Shown here one piece after another: positions 27,340 to 36,496 of a DNA stretch of 47,037 bases (positions are counted from its first letter, which is position 1; the number at the start of each line of letters is the position of its first letter). The translations under genes and the position numbers were made by a program. The notes under the pieces are model-generated. The model made no database searches and had not been told where the DNA came from. It was given only the letters and a program-made list of their open reading frames with translations. Origin of the DNA: Sphingomonadales bacterium (GTDB taxonomy: Bacteria; Pseudomonadota; Alphaproteobacteria; SMXS01); the NCBI GenBank assembly GCA_022844405.1, contig JALHLV010000031.1, forward strand, positions 1 to 47,037, read 5' to 3'.

Positions 27340-28947
27340 CTACATCCTGAAGACGCCGAAGCGGGTTTCGGGGATTGGCGCGTTGAGGCTGGCCGAGATC
27401 GACAGGCCCAGCACCCTCCGCGTGTCCGCCGGATCGATGATGCCGTCGTCCCACAGCCGGGCGCTGGCGTAATAGGGATGGCCCTGTTCGTCGTACTGGG
27501 CGCGGATCGGCGCCTTGAACGCCTCTTCCTCGTCGGCGGGCCAGCTCTCGCCGCGCGCCTCCATGCCGTCGCGCTTCACCGTGGCGAGGACGGTCGCCGC
27601 CTGCTCGCCGCCCATCACCGAAATCCGCGCGTTGGGCCAGGTGAACAGCAGGCGCGGGCCGTAGGCGCGGCCGTTCATGGCGTAGTTCCCGGCGCCGAAC
27701 GAGCCGCCGACGATCACCGTGAACTTGGGGACGCGGGCATTGGCGACGGCCATGACCATCTTCGCCCCGTCCTTGGCGATGCCGCCCGCCTCGTATTTGC
27801 GGCCGACCATGAAGCCGGTGATGTTCTGCAGGAACACCAGCGGGATGCGCCGCTGGCAGCACAGCTCGATGAAATGGGCGCCCTTCAGCGCGCTTTCCGA
27901 GAACAGGATGCCGTTGTTGGCGACGATGCCGACCGGAAAGCCCCACAGCCGCGCGAAGCCGCACACCAGCGTCTCGCCGTAGAAGCGCTTGAACTCGTCG
28001 AAGCGCGAGCCGTCCACCAGCCGGGCGATGATCTCGCGCACGTCGTATGACTGGCGGCCTTCCTTGGGGATGATGCCGTAGATGTCCTCGGCCGGATACA
28101 GCGGTGCCTCGGGCGCGGCCAGGTCCAGGCCGACTTGCTTGCGCCGGTTCAGGTTGGCGACGATGCGCCGCGCCATGGCGAGCGCATGGGCATCGTTGCC
28201 GGCCAGATGGTCGGTGACGCCGGAAATCCGTGAATGCAAATCACCGCCGCCCAGCTCCTCGGCGCTCACCACCTCGCCGGTCGCCGCCTTCACCAGCGGC
28301 GGGCCGCCGAGGAAGATGGTGCCCTGGTTGCGGACGATGACGCTCTCGTCGGCCATGGCCGGCACATAGGCGCCGCCCGCGGTGCACGAGCCCATGACCA
28401 CGGCAATCTGCGGGATGCCGTCGGCGGACAGATTGGCCTGGTTGTAGAAGATGCGGCCGAAATGGTCCCGGTCGGGGAACACCTCGTCCTGGCGCGGCAA
28501 ATTCGCGCCACCCGAATCCACCAGATAGACGCAGGGCAGCCGGTTCTCGCGGGCGATCTCCTGCGCCCGCAGGTGCTTCTTCACCGTGACCGGATAGTAG
28601 GTGCCGCCCTTCACCGTGGCGTCGTTGCAGACGATCACGCATTCGGTGCCGGACACGCGGCCGATGCCGGTGATCAGCCCGGCGGCGTTGATGGTGTCCT
28701 CGTACAGGCCGTGGGCGGCGAACTGGGACAGCTCGAGGAACGGCGAGCCGGGATCGAGCAGCGCGTCGATCCGGTCGCGCGGCAGCAGCTTGCCGCGCGA
28801 GACGTGGCGCTCGCGGGAGCGTGCGTCGCCGCCTAGGGAGATAGCGGCGGCTTTCGCCCGCAAATCATCCACCAGCGACTGCATGGCGGCGGTGTTGTCA
28901 CGGAACGTGTCGGACGTGGTTTTGATGCTCGTGGCCAGCGGCTGCAT
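27340..28947 (-). CDS. mccB: 3-methylcrotonyl-CoA carboxylase, carboxyltransferase beta subunit
   Basis: 535 residues. The carboxyltransferase pair is clear: the N-half has [19 protein letters not shown] and the C-half has [19 protein letters not shown] and [19 protein letters not shown]. These match methylcrotonyl-CoA carboxylase better than propionyl-CoA carboxylase. The enzyme carboxylates 3-methylcrotonyl-CoA in leucine breakdown. Isovaleryl-CoA dehydrogenase and methylglutaconyl-CoA hydratase, often in the same cluster, are not in the window. GGGGAGA precedes the start. Confidence 0.9.
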   Translation of the reverse strand: MQPLATSIKTTSDTFRDNTAAMQSLVDDLRAKAAAISLGGDARSRERHVSRGKLLPRDRIDALLDPGSPFLELSQFAAHGLYEDTINAAGLITGIGRVSGTECVIVCNDATVKGGTYYPVTVKKHLRAQEIARENRLPCVYLVDSGGANLPRQDEVFPDRDHFGRIFYNQANLSADGIPQIAVVMGSCTAGGAYVPAMADESVIVRNQGTIFLGGPPLVKAATGEVVSAEELGGGDLHSRISGVTDHLAGNDAHALAMARRIVANLNRRKQVGLDLAAPEAPLYPAEDIYGIIPKEGRQSYDVREIIARLVDGSRFDEFKRFYGETLVCGFARLWGFPVGIVANNGILFSESALKGAHFIELCCQRRIPLVFLQNITGFMVGRKYEAGGIAKDGAKMVMAVANARVPKFTVIVGGSFGAGNYAMNGRAYGPRLLFTWPNARISVMGGEQAATVLATVKRDGMEARGESWPADEEEAFKAPIRAQYDEQGHPYYASARLWDDGIIDPADTRRVLGLSISASLNAPIPETRFGVFRM

Positions 28948-28989
28948 GACGTCTCCCCGGACGTCAGTTGTAGCGCACTAATCTTTTCC

Positions 28990-29087
28990 CGTCATTGCGA
29001 GCGAAGCGCGGCAAGCCAGTCCATCCGCCCCACGGCTTTCGCGCGGCGAGACTGGGTTGCCGCGTCGCTTCGCTCCTCGCAATGACG
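28990..29087. repeat. Dispersed inverted repeat (GTCATTGCGAG family, copy 1)
   Basis: CGTCATTGCGAG at the left end (28990-29001) is the exact complement of CTCGCAATGACG at the right (29076-29087), with further pairing inward around GCGAAGC/GCTTCGC and CCAGT/ACTGG. It fills the gap between hbd and mccB. The same family occurs near 39232 and, degraded, near 40015. Confidence 0.8.
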
Positions 29088-29096
29088 AAGAATGGT

Positions 29097-29969
<873 letters not shown>

Positions 29970-30009
29970 GGCATCCGCCTCGACCCGTTGGAGCATGGGA
30001 TTAGTCCCG

Positions 30010-30939
30010 TCAGAGAGCCTTCTCGAGCTCCGGCACGGCCTGGAACAGGTCGGCGACCAGGCCGTAGTCGGCGATCTGGAAGATCGGCGCCTCTTCGTCC
30101 TTGTTGATCGCCACGATGACCTTTGAGTCCTTCATACCGGCCAGATGCTGAATGGCGCCTGAAATGCCGACCGCGATGTAGAGCTGCGGCGCGACGATCT
30201 TGCCGGTCTGGCCGACCTGGTGGTCGTTGGAGATGAAACCCGCGTCGACGGCGGCGCGCGAGGCGCCGACGGCGGCGCCCAGCTTGTCGGCCAGGCTCTC
30301 GATGATCGAGAACGCCTGGCTGGATCCCATGCCGCGGCCGCCGGACACGATGATCTTGGCGGCGGTCAGCTCGGGGCGGTCCGACTTGGCCAGCTCGGCA
30401 CCGACGAAGCGGGAATTGCCCGGGTTGGCGGCGGTGGCGACGCTGCGGATCTCGGCCGAGCCGCCGGTGGCGCTAGCGGCCGGGAAGCCGGTGCCGCGCA
30501 CGGTCATGACCTTCTTGGAATCGGTCGACTGCACGGTGGCGAGCGCATTGCCGGCATAGATCGGCCGGACGAAGGTGTCGGCCGACTCGACCTTCATGAC
30601 GTCTGAAATCTGGGCGACGTCGAGCTGCGCGGCGACACGCGGCAGGATGTTCTTGCCCGAGGTCGTGGTCGGCGCGACGATGGCGTCGTAGTCGCCGGCC
30701 AGCGAGACGATCAGCGGCGCGACGTTCTCGGCCAGACGGTTCTCGTAGGACGGGTCGTCGGCCAGCAGCACGACGGAGACGCCGTCGATCCGGGCGGCTG
30801 CGTCGGCGACGGCCCTGGCGCCCGAGCCGGCGACCAGCACGTGCACGCCGCCGCCAAGCTGCGACGCCGCGGTGACCGCGTTCAGCGTGGCCGGCTTCAG
30901 TTCCTTGTTGTCGTGTTCCGCGAGGACAAGCGCCGTCAT
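30010..30939 (-). CDS. etfA: Electron transfer flavoprotein alpha subunit
   Basis: 309 residues. The C-terminal FAD domain is well conserved ([69 protein letters not shown]). The protein carries electrons from acyl-CoA dehydrogenases to ETF-quinone oxidoreductase. Its start overlaps the etfB stop by one base. Electron donors nearby include methylsuccinyl-CoA dehydrogenase. Confidence 0.95.
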   Translation of the reverse strand: MTALVLAEHDNKELKPATLNAVTAASQLGGGVHVLVAGSGARAVADAAARIDGVSVVLLADDPSYENRLAENVAPLIVSLAGDYDAIVAPTTTSGKNILPRVAAQLDVAQISDVMKVESADTFVRPIYAGNALATVQSTDSKKVMTVRGTGFPAASATGGSAEIRSVATAANPGNSRFVGAELAKSDRPELTAAKIIVSGGRGMGSSQAFSIIESLADKLGAAVGASRAAVDAGFISNDHQVGQTGKIVAPQLYIAVGISGAIQHLAGMKDSKVIVAINKDEEAPIFQIADYGLVADLFQAVPELEKAL

Positions 30940-31688
30940 CAGATCACTCCCGCTTCGGTCTTCAGTTTCTCGATCAGCTCAGCGACGGTCTTGACCTTGA
31001 TGCCGCCGGCGCGCTTGGGCGGCTCTTCCACCTTCAGCGTCTTCAGGCGCGGCGAGATGTCGACGCCGTAGTCGGCGGCGGTCTTGACGTCGAGCTGCTT
31101 CTTCTTGGCCTTCATGATGTTCGGCAGCGAGGCATAGCGCGGCTCGTTGAGACGCAGGTCGGTCGTGACGATGGCCGGCAGGGTCAGCGCCACGGTCTCC
31201 AGGCCGCCGTCAATCTCGCGGGTCACCTCGATGCCGCCGTCCGTCACCTTGACGATCGAGGCGAAGGTGCCCTGGGGCCAGCCCAGCAGGGCGGCGAGCA
31301 TCTGGCCGGTCTGATTGCTATCGTCGTCGATGGCCTGCTTGCCAAGGATCACCAGCCTGGGCTGCTCGGCATCGACGACGGCCTTCAGCAGCTTGGCGAC
31401 GGCGAGCGGCTCGACGATGTCGTCGGTCTGGATCAGGATCGCGCGGTCGGCGCCCATGGCGAGAGCCGTGCGCAGCGTCTCCTGGGCCTGTGCCGGGCCG
31501 ATGGACACGGCGATGATCTCTTCCGCCTGTCCCGCTTCCTTCTTGCGAATCGCCTCTTCGACGGCGATTTCGTCGAACGGATTCATGGACATCTTGACGT
31601 TGGCCAGGTCCACGCCGGTCTTGTCGGCCTTCACGCGCGCCTTGACGTTGTAGTCAATGACCCGCTTTACAGGGACCAGAATCTTCAT
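30939..31688 (-). CDS. etfB: Electron transfer flavoprotein beta subunit
   Basis: 249 residues, typical length. Family marks are [41 protein letters not shown] and [19 protein letters not shown]. It binds AMP and partners EtfA. A good promoter and GGGAGAG lie upstream, making it the first gene of the etfB-etfA-hbd group. Confidence 0.95.
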   Translation of the reverse strand: MKILVPVKRVIDYNVKARVKADKTGVDLANVKMSMNPFDEIAVEEAIRKKEAGQAEEIIAVSIGPAQAQETLRTALAMGADRAILIQTDDIVEPLAVAKLLKAVVDAEQPRLVILGKQAIDDDSNQTGQMLAALLGWPQGTFASIVKVTDGGIEVTREIDGGLETVALTLPAIVTTDLRLNEPRYASLPNIMKAKKKQLDVKTAADYGVDISPRLKTLKVEEPPKRAGGIKVKTVAELIEKLKTEAGVI

Positions 31689-31733
31689 GCCTCAGGTCTC
31701 TCCCGGTTTTTCTCGTTTTTTTCGCAGTGCACC

Positions 31734-31761
31734 AATTAACCCAAGGTCATATTAGTGTCAA
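31734..31761 (-). promoter_or_regulatory. Sigma-70 type promoter of etfB-etfA-hbd
   Basis: On the minus strand TTGACA (31756-31761) is followed after 16 bases by TTAATT (31734-31739), close to the housekeeping consensus. It gives a leader of about 40 bases before etfB. Confidence 0.5.
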
Positions 31762-31836
31762 CGACTCCACCCCCGCTCAAATTACACGGGGTATCGCCGT
31801 TTGCGCGCGGCTTGATCGACCGGGGCGTCTTTGCCG

Positions 31837-32142
31837 TCACCGGTCCGACAGGAGACGCGACGCGTGGTCCATGCGCTGGTGGAGGATGCGGACGATATCG
31901 ATTTGTCCATTGTCAGTCAGCCGGAGGAACAGGAAGTGCGATCCTACTGGATACTTCCGGTAGCCGGGGCGGGTGTGCTCGATAGAGCGCGCCACGAGCT
32001 TGCCGCCCGCGAGACCTTGGCATGCGTTTCGAATCGCCCGGACGTATGTATCTGCCTGCTCTTCGGACCAGTAGTCGGCGGTATAGTCCCAAATCTCGTC
32101 CAAGTCCGCTTCGGCGGCAGGCGATAGGACGTAGCCCGTCAT
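31837..32142 (-). CDS. parE: ParE-type toxin
   Basis: 101 residues of the RelE/ParE fold: YVLSPAAEADLDEIWDYTADYW, GYRKYPVGSHFLFLRL, and IDIVRILHQRMDHASRL at the end. ParE toxins poison DNA gyrase; the ParD partner upstream, rather than a RelB-type antitoxin, supports ParE. The start overlaps the antitoxin stop by four bases. The pair sits between etfB and the cobalamin adenosyltransferase gene. Confidence 0.9.
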   Translation of the reverse strand: MTGYVLSPAAEADLDEIWDYTADYWSEEQADTYVRAIRNACQGLAGGKLVARSIEHTRPGYRKYPVGSHFLFLRLTDNGQIDIVRILHQRMDHASRLLSDR

Positions 32143-32384
32143 TTTGCGCGTGAGGCCCTCTTGCGAGCCAGAAAGGCGTCGAAGTCGAAAGGCCGAGACG
32201 GGCCGCTGGCTTCTCCGGCGATGAGCGCGGCGCGCAATGCTTCGAGTTGCGTTTCCTGTTCTTCCAGGAGCCGAAGTCCCGCGCGCACGACTTCGCTGAC
32301 GGAACCGTACCTGCCTTCCTCGATCTGCTGATCGACGAACTCCATGAAATGATCGCTCAAAGTAACCGACGTATTCTTACCCAT
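32139..32384 (-). CDS. parD: ParD-type antitoxin
   Basis: 81 residues. The N-terminal ribbon-helix-helix domain (NTSVTLSDHFMEFVDQQIEEGRYGSVSEVVRAGLRLLEE) is classic ParD. The C-terminal tail (DFDAFLARKRASR) is the part expected to wrap the toxin. GGAGG precedes the start. It should repress its own operon through the palindrome at 32413. Confidence 0.92.
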   Translation of the reverse strand: MGKNTSVTLSDHFMEFVDQQIEEGRYGSVSEVVRAGLRLLEEQETQLEALRAALIAGEASGPSRPFDFDAFLARKRASRAK

Positions 32385-32412
32385 AGCCGCCTCCTGTGCC
32401 GGAAGGAGTTTA

Positions 32413-32427
32413 TACCAGATTCTGGTA
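32413..32427 (-). promoter_or_regulatory. Palindromic operator over the parDE promoter
   Basis: TACCAGA, one base, TCTGGTA is a perfect palindrome 29 bases before parD. On the minus strand it runs into TGGTATAAA, an extended -10 box, so a bound ribbon-helix-helix protein would block the promoter. Confidence 0.65.
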
Positions 32428-32448
32428 CTGCTCCAGTGTCAGAACAGA

Positions 32449-33012
32449 CTAGCGGTTCGCGCCGGGCACCCAGAGCACATCACTGGCGCCGTTGTCGTTG
32501 AGATGGCGCGCGAGCACGAACAGGTAGTCGGATAGCCTGTTGATATAGCGGATCGCCGCCGGATTGACGGGTTCGACCTCGGCCATGGCGACCATGTCGC
32601 GCTCGGCGCGGCGCGACACGGTGCGCGACAGGTGGAGCGCGGCCGCCGCCGGCGTGCCGCCGGGCAGGATGAACGAGGTCAGCGGCTTCAGGTGGTCGTT
32701 GAGCGCGTCGATCTCCTGCTCCAGCCGGACCACCTGGGCCTCGACGATGCGCAGGTTCGGCGTGTTCTCGAAATCCTCGCCTGGGGTGGCGAGGTCCGCG
32801 CCCAGGTCGAACAGGTCGTTCTGGATGCGCGCGAGGGCCTCGTCCACGGCACCGCTGGTGTGCAGCCGGGCCAGGCCGATGGTGGCGTTGGTTTCGTCGA
32901 CCGAGCCGTAGGCCGCCACCCGGGGTGCCGATTTCAGCACCCGGTCGCCACTGACCAGGGATGTCTTGCCGGTGTCGCCGCCGCGCGTGTAGATCCTGGT
33001 CAGCTTGACCAT
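32449..33012 (-). CDS. Cob(I)yrinic acid a,c-diamide adenosyltransferase, PduO type
   Basis: 187 residues. The N-terminal ATP motif is YTRGGDTGKTSL, followed by AAYGSVDETNATIGLAR and the central SRTVSRRAERDMV with the family's conserved arginines; the protein ends DVLWVPGANR. It makes adenosylcobalamin from ATP and reduced cobalamin. The nearby ethylmalonyl-CoA mutase needs that cofactor, which explains the linkage. It starts one base after the small membrane protein gene ends. Confidence 0.93.
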   Translation of the reverse strand: MVKLTRIYTRGGDTGKTSLVSGDRVLKSAPRVAAYGSVDETNATIGLARLHTSGAVDEALARIQNDLFDLGADLATPGEDFENTPNLRIVEAQVVRLEQEIDALNDHLKPLTSFILPGGTPAAAALHLSRTVSRRAERDMVAMAEVEPVNPAAIRYINRLSDYLFVLARHLNDNGASDVLWVPGANR

Positions 33013-33013
33013 G

Positions 33014-33208
33014 CTAGTTGGCCACGGCCAGCACGGCGAACAGCAGCAGCACGATGGCCAGCTGGATCGCCACCCGCATCTGCATCAGCTTGTTGGACCG
33101 GCGCGGATTGGTGCCGCCGTTGCGCGCCAGGCCGATGATGCCCATGCCGAGCACCACCACCAGCGCGATGACGAGCAACCCGATGACAATGAGAAAGGGT
33201 GTGGACAT
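33014..33208 (-). CDS. Twin-transmembrane protein (HIG1-like)
   Basis: 64 residues with two membrane helices, FLIVIGLLVIALVVVLGMGIIG and VAIQLAIVLLLFAVLAVA, joined by a basic loop with NPRRSNKLMQMRV. This matches the HIG1-domain small proteins of alphaproteobacteria. Some HIG1 proteins associate with respiratory complexes; the function here is unknown. Tightly coupled to the adenosyltransferase gene. Confidence 0.78.
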   Translation of the reverse strand: MSTPFLIVIGLLVIALVVVLGMGIIGLARNGGTNPRRSNKLMQMRVAIQLAIVLLLFAVLAVAN

Positions 33209-33239
33209 GCGCCTAACCTAGAACATTGTTCCGAAAACT

Positions 33240-33259
33240 CCAGAACGCAGGCGTTCTGG
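33240..33259 (-). terminator. Terminator-like hairpin after mcd
   Basis: CCAGAACG and CGTTCTGG form eight perfect pairs around a four-base loop. On the minus strand it follows the mcd stop directly and is followed by a short T-rich stretch (GTTTTC). The T tract is weak, so termination may be partial. Confidence 0.55.
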
Positions 33260-33265
33260 CGGTGG

Positions 33266-34957
33266 TCAGTTGCTTTCCAGCAGCCGCCGCGTGATCACCT
33301 CGGCCTGGATTTCGCCGGCGCCCTCGAACACGTTGAGGATGCGGGCGTCGCACAGCACGCGGCTGATCGGATATTCGAGCGCGTAGCCGTTGCCGCCATG
33401 GATCTGCATGGCGTTGTCCGCAGCCGCCCAGGCGACGCGGGCACCGAGCAGCTTGGCCATGCCGGCCTCCAGATCGCAGCGCAGTCCCTCGTCCTTCTCG
33501 CGGGCGGCGAAGTAGGACAGCTGGCGGGCCATCATGATCTCGACCACCATCCAGGCGATCTTGCCGAACACGCGCGGGAAATTGTAGATCGGCTTGCCGA
33601 ACTGGATGCGGTCGAGCGCGTATTTCAAGCCCAGTTCCATGGCGCACTGGGCCACGCCGATGGCACGCGCCGCGGTCTGGATGCGGGCCGACTCGAAGGT
33701 GGTCATCAGCTGCTTGAAGCCGTTGCCTTCCTCTCGCCCCAGCAGGTTCCGGGCCTTCACCTCGAAGCCGTCGAAGCCCAGCTCGTATTCCTTCATGCCG
33801 CGGTAGCCCAGCACGTGAATCTCGCCGCCGGTCATGCCCTTGGCCGGGAAATCCCCGGTCTCGTTCATCCGCGGCTTCTCGGCCAGGAACATGGACAGGC
33901 CGCGATAATCCTTGGTGTCCGGGTTGGTGCGCACCAGCATGGTCATCACGTCGGCGCGCGCCGCGTGGGTGATCCAGGTTTTGTTGCCGGTGATCCTGTA
34001 GACGTCGCCGTCCTTCACCGCGCGGGTGCGCAGGCTGCCGAGGTCCGAACCGGTGTTGGGTTCGGTGAACACGGCTGTCGGCAGGATCTCGCCCGAGGCG
34101 ATCTTCGGCAGCCACTCATGCTTCTGGTCCTCGGTGCCGCCGTTCAGGATCAGCTCGGCGGCGATCTCCGAACGGGTGCCCAGCGAGCCGACGCCGATGT
34201 AGCCGCGGCTCAACTCCTCGGACACCACGCACATGGACATCTTGCCCAGGCCCAGCCCGCCATACTCCTCGGGGATGGTCAGGCCGAACACGCCCAGCTC
34301 GCTCATGTGGGCGACCACGCTGGCGGGAATAAGCTCGTCCTTCAGATGCCAGTCATGGGCATGGGGAATGACCTGTTCCTCGGCGAAGCGGCGGAACTGG
34401 TCGCGCACCATGCCCAGCACATCGTCGAGGCCGGTGTCGCCGAACGCGCCGGACGACAGGCTGTCGGCCACCAGCTCGGCGATGCGGGCGCGGACCGCCT
34501 CGGTATTGCCGCCCTTGACCAGCGCGCGCACGGCCGGATGGCTGGCAAACGCGGCGATCTGCTCGTCCGAAGCGCCCATTTCCGACGGGCGCGCCCATTC
34601 CACCTGGCTCATCTGCAGCCCGCCGATGAGCTGGGCGCAGTATTCGCCGAAGCCGGCCTGCAGGATCAGCGTCTCGAGTTCGCCGCCGCGGGCCTCGGCC
34701 GTCAGCGCCTTGCGCCACGCCAGCGTCTGGCGCAACGCCTCGATATAGGTGGCGTACCAGCCATAGCCGTGGGCGACGGTCTGGTGGGCTTCCAGCAGCC
34801 TGCGGTCCACCTTGCCGTCGCGGACGATCAGGTTGGAGATGGCGGCGCGGACGGCCAGCGCGAGCGTCTCGGCCGCATCGAGCGCCTGCTCGCACAGCGG
34901 CACCAGATTATCGAGGTGCGCGCCCGCCAATTCTTCCTTCGCCAGGGTGGAGGCCAT
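33266..34957 (-). CDS. mcd: Methylsuccinyl-CoA dehydrogenase
   Basis: 563 residues, longer than ordinary acyl-CoA dehydrogenases because of an N-terminal extension of about 165 residues, a mark of Mcd. The flavoprotein core shows TEPNTGSDLGSLRTRA, ITGNKTWITHAARADVM and, near the end, ILNVFEGAGEIQAEVI with the catalytic-site Glu. It oxidises (2S)-methylsuccinyl-CoA to mesaconyl-CoA and passes electrons to ETF. It lies 49 bases downstream of ccr on the same strand. ATG 34957 is used; the longer frame reads through non-homologous sequence. Confidence 0.92.
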   Translation of the reverse strand: MASTLAKEELAGAHLDNLVPLCEQALDAAETLALAVRAAISNLIVRDGKVDRRLLEAHQTVAHGYGWYATYIEALRQTLAWRKALTAEARGGELETLILQAGFGEYCAQLIGGLQMSQVEWARPSEMGASDEQIAAFASHPAVRALVKGGNTEAVRARIAELVADSLSSGAFGDTGLDDVLGMVRDQFRRFAEEQVIPHAHDWHLKDELIPASVVAHMSELGVFGLTIPEEYGGLGLGKMSMCVVSEELSRGYIGVGSLGTRSEIAAELILNGGTEDQKHEWLPKIASGEILPTAVFTEPNTGSDLGSLRTRAVKDGDVYRITGNKTWITHAARADVMTMLVRTNPDTKDYRGLSMFLAEKPRMNETGDFPAKGMTGGEIHVLGYRGMKEYELGFDGFEVKARNLLGREEGNGFKQLMTTFESARIQTAARAIGVAQCAMELGLKYALDRIQFGKPIYNFPRVFGKIAWMVVEIMMARQLSYFAAREKDEGLRCDLEAGMAKLLGARVAWAAADNAMQIHGGNGYALEYPISRVLCDARILNVFEGAGEIQAEVITRRLLESN

Positions 34958-35006
34958 GTTCGATCCCTTCCGTCTCGTCGCGCTTGGCGTTCTTGATACG
35001 CGCGAC

Positions 35007-36320
35007 CTAGCTGGCCAGACCAGGCTCGTTGCCGGCCTCGATCGCATCCTCGATGGTGCGCAGGCCCGGATAACGGGCTGACACGAGGACCGCCATGTTG
35101 CCGGGCTTGTGCTCGTTGTGCCACATCTTGGTGTGCGCGCGCGGGATGTCCTCCCACGCGAACACCTCGGACATGCAGGGATCGATGCGGCGCTCGATCA
35201 CCAGCTTGTTGGCCTCGCTCGCCTGCATCAGATTGGCGAAATGGCTGCCCTGGATGCGCTTCTGGCGCATCCACACGAAGCGGGCGTCCATGGTCAGGTT
35301 GAAGCCGGTGGTGCCGGCGCAGAACACCACCATGCCGCCGCGCTTGACCACGAAGCAGCTCACCGGGAAGGTCGATTCGCCGGGGTGCTCGAACACCATG
35401 TCGACATCGACGCCCTTGCCGGTGATGTTCCAGATCGCCTTGCCGAACTCGCGGCACTTCTTCATGTAGTCGGCATAGACCGCCTGGTCGCCGACCGGTG
35501 GCAACTGGCCCCAGCAGTCGAAGTCCTTGCGGTTGATGACGCCCTTGGCGCCCAGCGACAGCACGAAGTCGCGCTTGGTCTCGTCGGAGATGACGCCGAT
35601 GGCGTTGGCGCCGGCGGTGGCGCAGAGCTGGATCGCCATGGAGCCCAGGCCGCCCGAGGCGCCCCACACCAGCACGTTGTCGCCCGGGCGGATGATGTGC
35701 GGCTTGTGTCCGAACAGCATGCGGTAGGTGGTGGCCAGCGTGAGCGTGTAGCACGCGCTCTCTTCCCAGGTCAGGTGGCGCGGCCGGTGCATGAGCTGGC
35801 GCGCCTGGATCTTGCAGAACTGGGCGAACGAGCCGTCCGGCGTCTCATAGCCCCAGATGCGCTGGGACGGCGAGAACATGGGGTCGCCGCCGTTGCACTC
35901 CTCGTCGTCGCCGTCGTCCTGGTTGCAATGCACCACCACTTCGTCGCCGACCTTGAAGCGCTTCACGCGGGAGCCGATCTTGTAGACGATGCCCGAGGCG
36001 TCCGATCCGGCGATGTGATAGGGCGCCTTGTGGACGTCGAACGGCGAGATCGGAATGCCCAGGGCGGCCCAGACGCCGTTGTAGTTGACCCCCGCCGCCA
36101 TCACCAGCACGACCACCTCGTCAGGGTCGATCTCGGGGGTATCGACCACCTCGACCTGCATGGATTGCTCGGGCGGGCCATGGCGTTCGCGGCGAATCGC
36201 CCAGGCGTACATCTTCGGCGGCACATAGCCCAGCGGCGGAATCTCGCCCACCTCGTAGAGGTCCTTGTAGACCTGGCCGGTGGACGGGGCGCTTTCTGCG
36301 GTCGCGGGCTGCGGGGTCAT
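35007..36320 (-). CDS. ccr: Crotonyl-CoA carboxylase/reductase
   Basis: 437 residues of the medium-chain dehydrogenase superfamily. Ccr marks include DLYEVGEIPPLGYVPPKMYAW, VMAAGVNYNGVWAALGIP, VVHCNQDDGDDEECNGGDPMF and the NADPH motif VWGASGGLGSMA. It reductively carboxylates crotonyl-CoA to ethylmalonyl-CoA, the key step of the ethylmalonyl-CoA pathway. ATG 36320 is chosen because AGGAG lies eight bases before it; ATG 36389 would add 23 residues. Divergent from ecm and probably co-transcribed with mcd. Confidence 0.95.
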   Translation of the reverse strand: MTPQPATAESAPSTGQVYKDLYEVGEIPPLGYVPPKMYAWAIRRERHGPPEQSMQVEVVDTPEIDPDEVVVLVMAAGVNYNGVWAALGIPISPFDVHKAPYHIAGSDASGIVYKIGSRVKRFKVGDEVVVHCNQDDGDDEECNGGDPMFSPSQRIWGYETPDGSFAQFCKIQARQLMHRPRHLTWEESACYTLTLATTYRMLFGHKPHIIRPGDNVLVWGASGGLGSMAIQLCATAGANAIGVISDETKRDFVLSLGAKGVINRKDFDCWGQLPPVGDQAVYADYMKKCREFGKAIWNITGKGVDVDMVFEHPGESTFPVSCFVVKRGGMVVFCAGTTGFNLTMDARFVWMRQKRIQGSHFANLMQASEANKLVIERRIDPCMSEVFAWEDIPRAHTKMWHNEHKPGNMAVLVSARYPGLRTIEDAIEAGNEPGLAS

Positions 36321-36419
36321 GGTGGTTTGCTCCTGTCGCCGGGCGGCTGTCCCGGAAGGCAGACCTTCCGAAGCAGCATTGTCGTTCAAGTCATTTTGCA
36401 GCGCAGCATCTATTATGAT

Positions 36420-36447
36420 ATTTCCGTTAAGCGGTCCATCCGGAAAT
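36420..36447. promoter_or_regulatory. Inverted repeat between divergent ccr and ecm
   Basis: ATTTCCG (36420-36426) and CGGAAAT (36441-36447) are exact complements, 14 bases apart, in the only A+T-rich stretch of the 176-base gap. The spacing suits a dimeric regulator acting on both genes. The regulator is unknown. Confidence 0.45.
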
Positions 36448-36496
36448 AAACGACTCCGTTACCACCCGGTAGCGCTAACAAACCACAGGAGAACCC

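Noticed and set aside
31755-31985. Plus-strand small frame starting MSTTPPPLKLHG
   Set aside because: It overlaps the clear parE gene on the other strand and has no ribosome site or recognised family.
36391-36410. ScfR/PccR-type site (TTTGCAAA) upstream of ecm
   Set aside because: Only a partial TTTTGCA match is present, without the second half-site.
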